This document shows positions 10,348 through 10,773 of a stretch of DNA of 10,773 bases, one piece after another. Source of the DNA: JARIHD01 sp035629475 (GTDB lineage: Bacteria; Patescibacteriota; Saccharimonadia; Saccharimonadales; UBA4665); contig DASPHS010000115.1 of NCBI GenBank assembly GCA_035629475.1, positions 1 through 10,773 of the forward strand. Direction: 5' to 3'. A program made the translations under genes and the position numbers. Within the stretch, counting starts at the first letter, position 1, and each line of letters opens with the position of its first letter. Below the pieces are notes generated by a model. The model saw only the letters and a list, made by a program, of their open reading frames with translations. It searched no databases and had not been told where the DNA came from.

Positions 10348-10773
10348 ATGAACAAAGTGCTCCAAGCTATATCCAATGGCCAAACACTATCCGATCTGGT
10401 AGAGCGCCTATCGGGCAAGTGGCTCCAGCGCACCACTGCATCCGCGCCGCCGCAACCGCCTGCTCATTTAGGACGCCATGAAAACATCGAGGCCATATTG
10501 CGGCAGCTTATAGCTATACCGACACTCAGTGGAAAATACGAGGCAAACCACAACGCACTCTCCTACATTGACACATTCCTGTCTGTCCGGGGCATGGAAG
10601 TGACCCACTACACCTGGAATGGCGTCGAATCACTGGTAGCCACTACTCCTGGCAATAAAAAGCCGCGGGTAATGCTGTCCGCCCATTTGGATGTGGTACC
10701 TGGTGCCCCAGAACTGTTTGAGTTACGCAAAGACCAAGGCAAATTCTACGGCCGGGGTGTATTTGATATGAAG
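10348..10773 (+). CDS. M20-family metallopeptidase, N-terminal part (cut by the window edge)
   Basis: 142 codons are visible with no stop. The M20 (DapE/ArgE/carboxypeptidase G2/CNDP) signature is clear: SAHLDVVPG (111-119) with zinc ligand His113 and Asp115, and YGRGVFDMK (134-142) with Asp140 as the bridging zinc ligand. Members hydrolyse dipeptides or acyl-amino acids using two zinc ions; substrate cannot be told from this part. Residues 1-43 form an extension before the usual start of the fold (HENIEAILRQLIAIPTLSG, 44-62) and contain a Pro/Ala linker. No signal peptide is seen. AGGA (10334-10337) at 10-nt spacing gives a weak ribosome site. The upstream leader suggests regulated expression. 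Confidence 0.93.
   Translation, partial: MNKVLQAISNGQTLSDLVERLSGKWLQRTTASAPPQPPAHLGRHENIEAILRQLIAIPTLSGKYEANHNALSYIDTFLSVRGMEVTHYTWNGVESLVATTPGNKKPRVMLSAHLDVVPGAPELFELRKDQGKFYGRGVFDMK

Noticed and set aside
1..10773. CRISPR arrays, insertion sequences, integrase or phage genes, rRNA
   Set aside because: No repeated spacer-repeat pattern, transposase motifs, terminal repeats with duplications or rRNA segments were seen.

Overview
The window (about 54% GC by eye, dense coding, mostly + strand) looks like the chromosome of a Patescibacteria/CPR bacterium, most likely a Saccharibacterium (TM7). This is an inference from the content: a ribosomal protein L1 with a long lysine/alanine/glutamate-rich N-terminal extension, a divergent L11, a dCTP deaminase-like gene next to a thymidylate kinase fused to two ThyX-like domains, and several promoters whose -10 box sits only 6-7 nt before the ATG (leaderless mRNAs). 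TGA serves as a stop codon (for example at 10180-10182), so the UGA=Gly code of Gracilibacteria/Absconditabacteria does not fit.

Layout. 1-2128: an unrecognised protein with a GNAT-like look (34-936), then a fold-III PLP-dependent ornithine/lysine decarboxylase-type enzyme (953-2128). 2186-3223: a disordered, basic, Ala/Pro-rich protein of unknown function, ended by a strong terminator whose loop holds the -35 of the next promoter. 3369-5116: ribosomal protein L11 (rplK), a small coupled ORF, then L1 (rplA) with its own promoter and a leader that resembles the L1 binding site of 23S rRNA, closed by an intrinsic terminator. 5371-8435: a two-gene dTTP operon, a Dcd/Dut-family protein followed 14 bp later by a 778-residue Tmk-ThyX-ThyX fusion. 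Together they could run dCTP to dUTP/dUMP to dTMP to dTDP.

8436-9075 has no long gene on the + strand but is the most unusual part. Two divergent promoters have their -35 boxes inside the two arms of a perfect 10-bp inverted repeat (8863-8894), and two further small palindromes lie in the two promoter spacers. The + promoter drives a leaderless 28-codon ORF and a ~138-nt transcript ended by a strong terminator. The - promoter drives a leaderless 31-codon hydrophobic peptide, a terminator, and then a 59-codon ORF with a good Shine-Dalgarno site, ended by a bidirectional terminator shared with the tmk-thyX gene.

9076-10182 encodes a transglutaminase-like Cys-His-Asp protein with a helical C-terminal half, lacking a visible promoter of its own. 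10183-10347 is a leader with a promoter, an 18-codon ORF, a long-range inverted repeat, a stable hairpin and a terminator-like hairpin, followed by an M20-family metallopeptidase (10348 to the window edge, incomplete).
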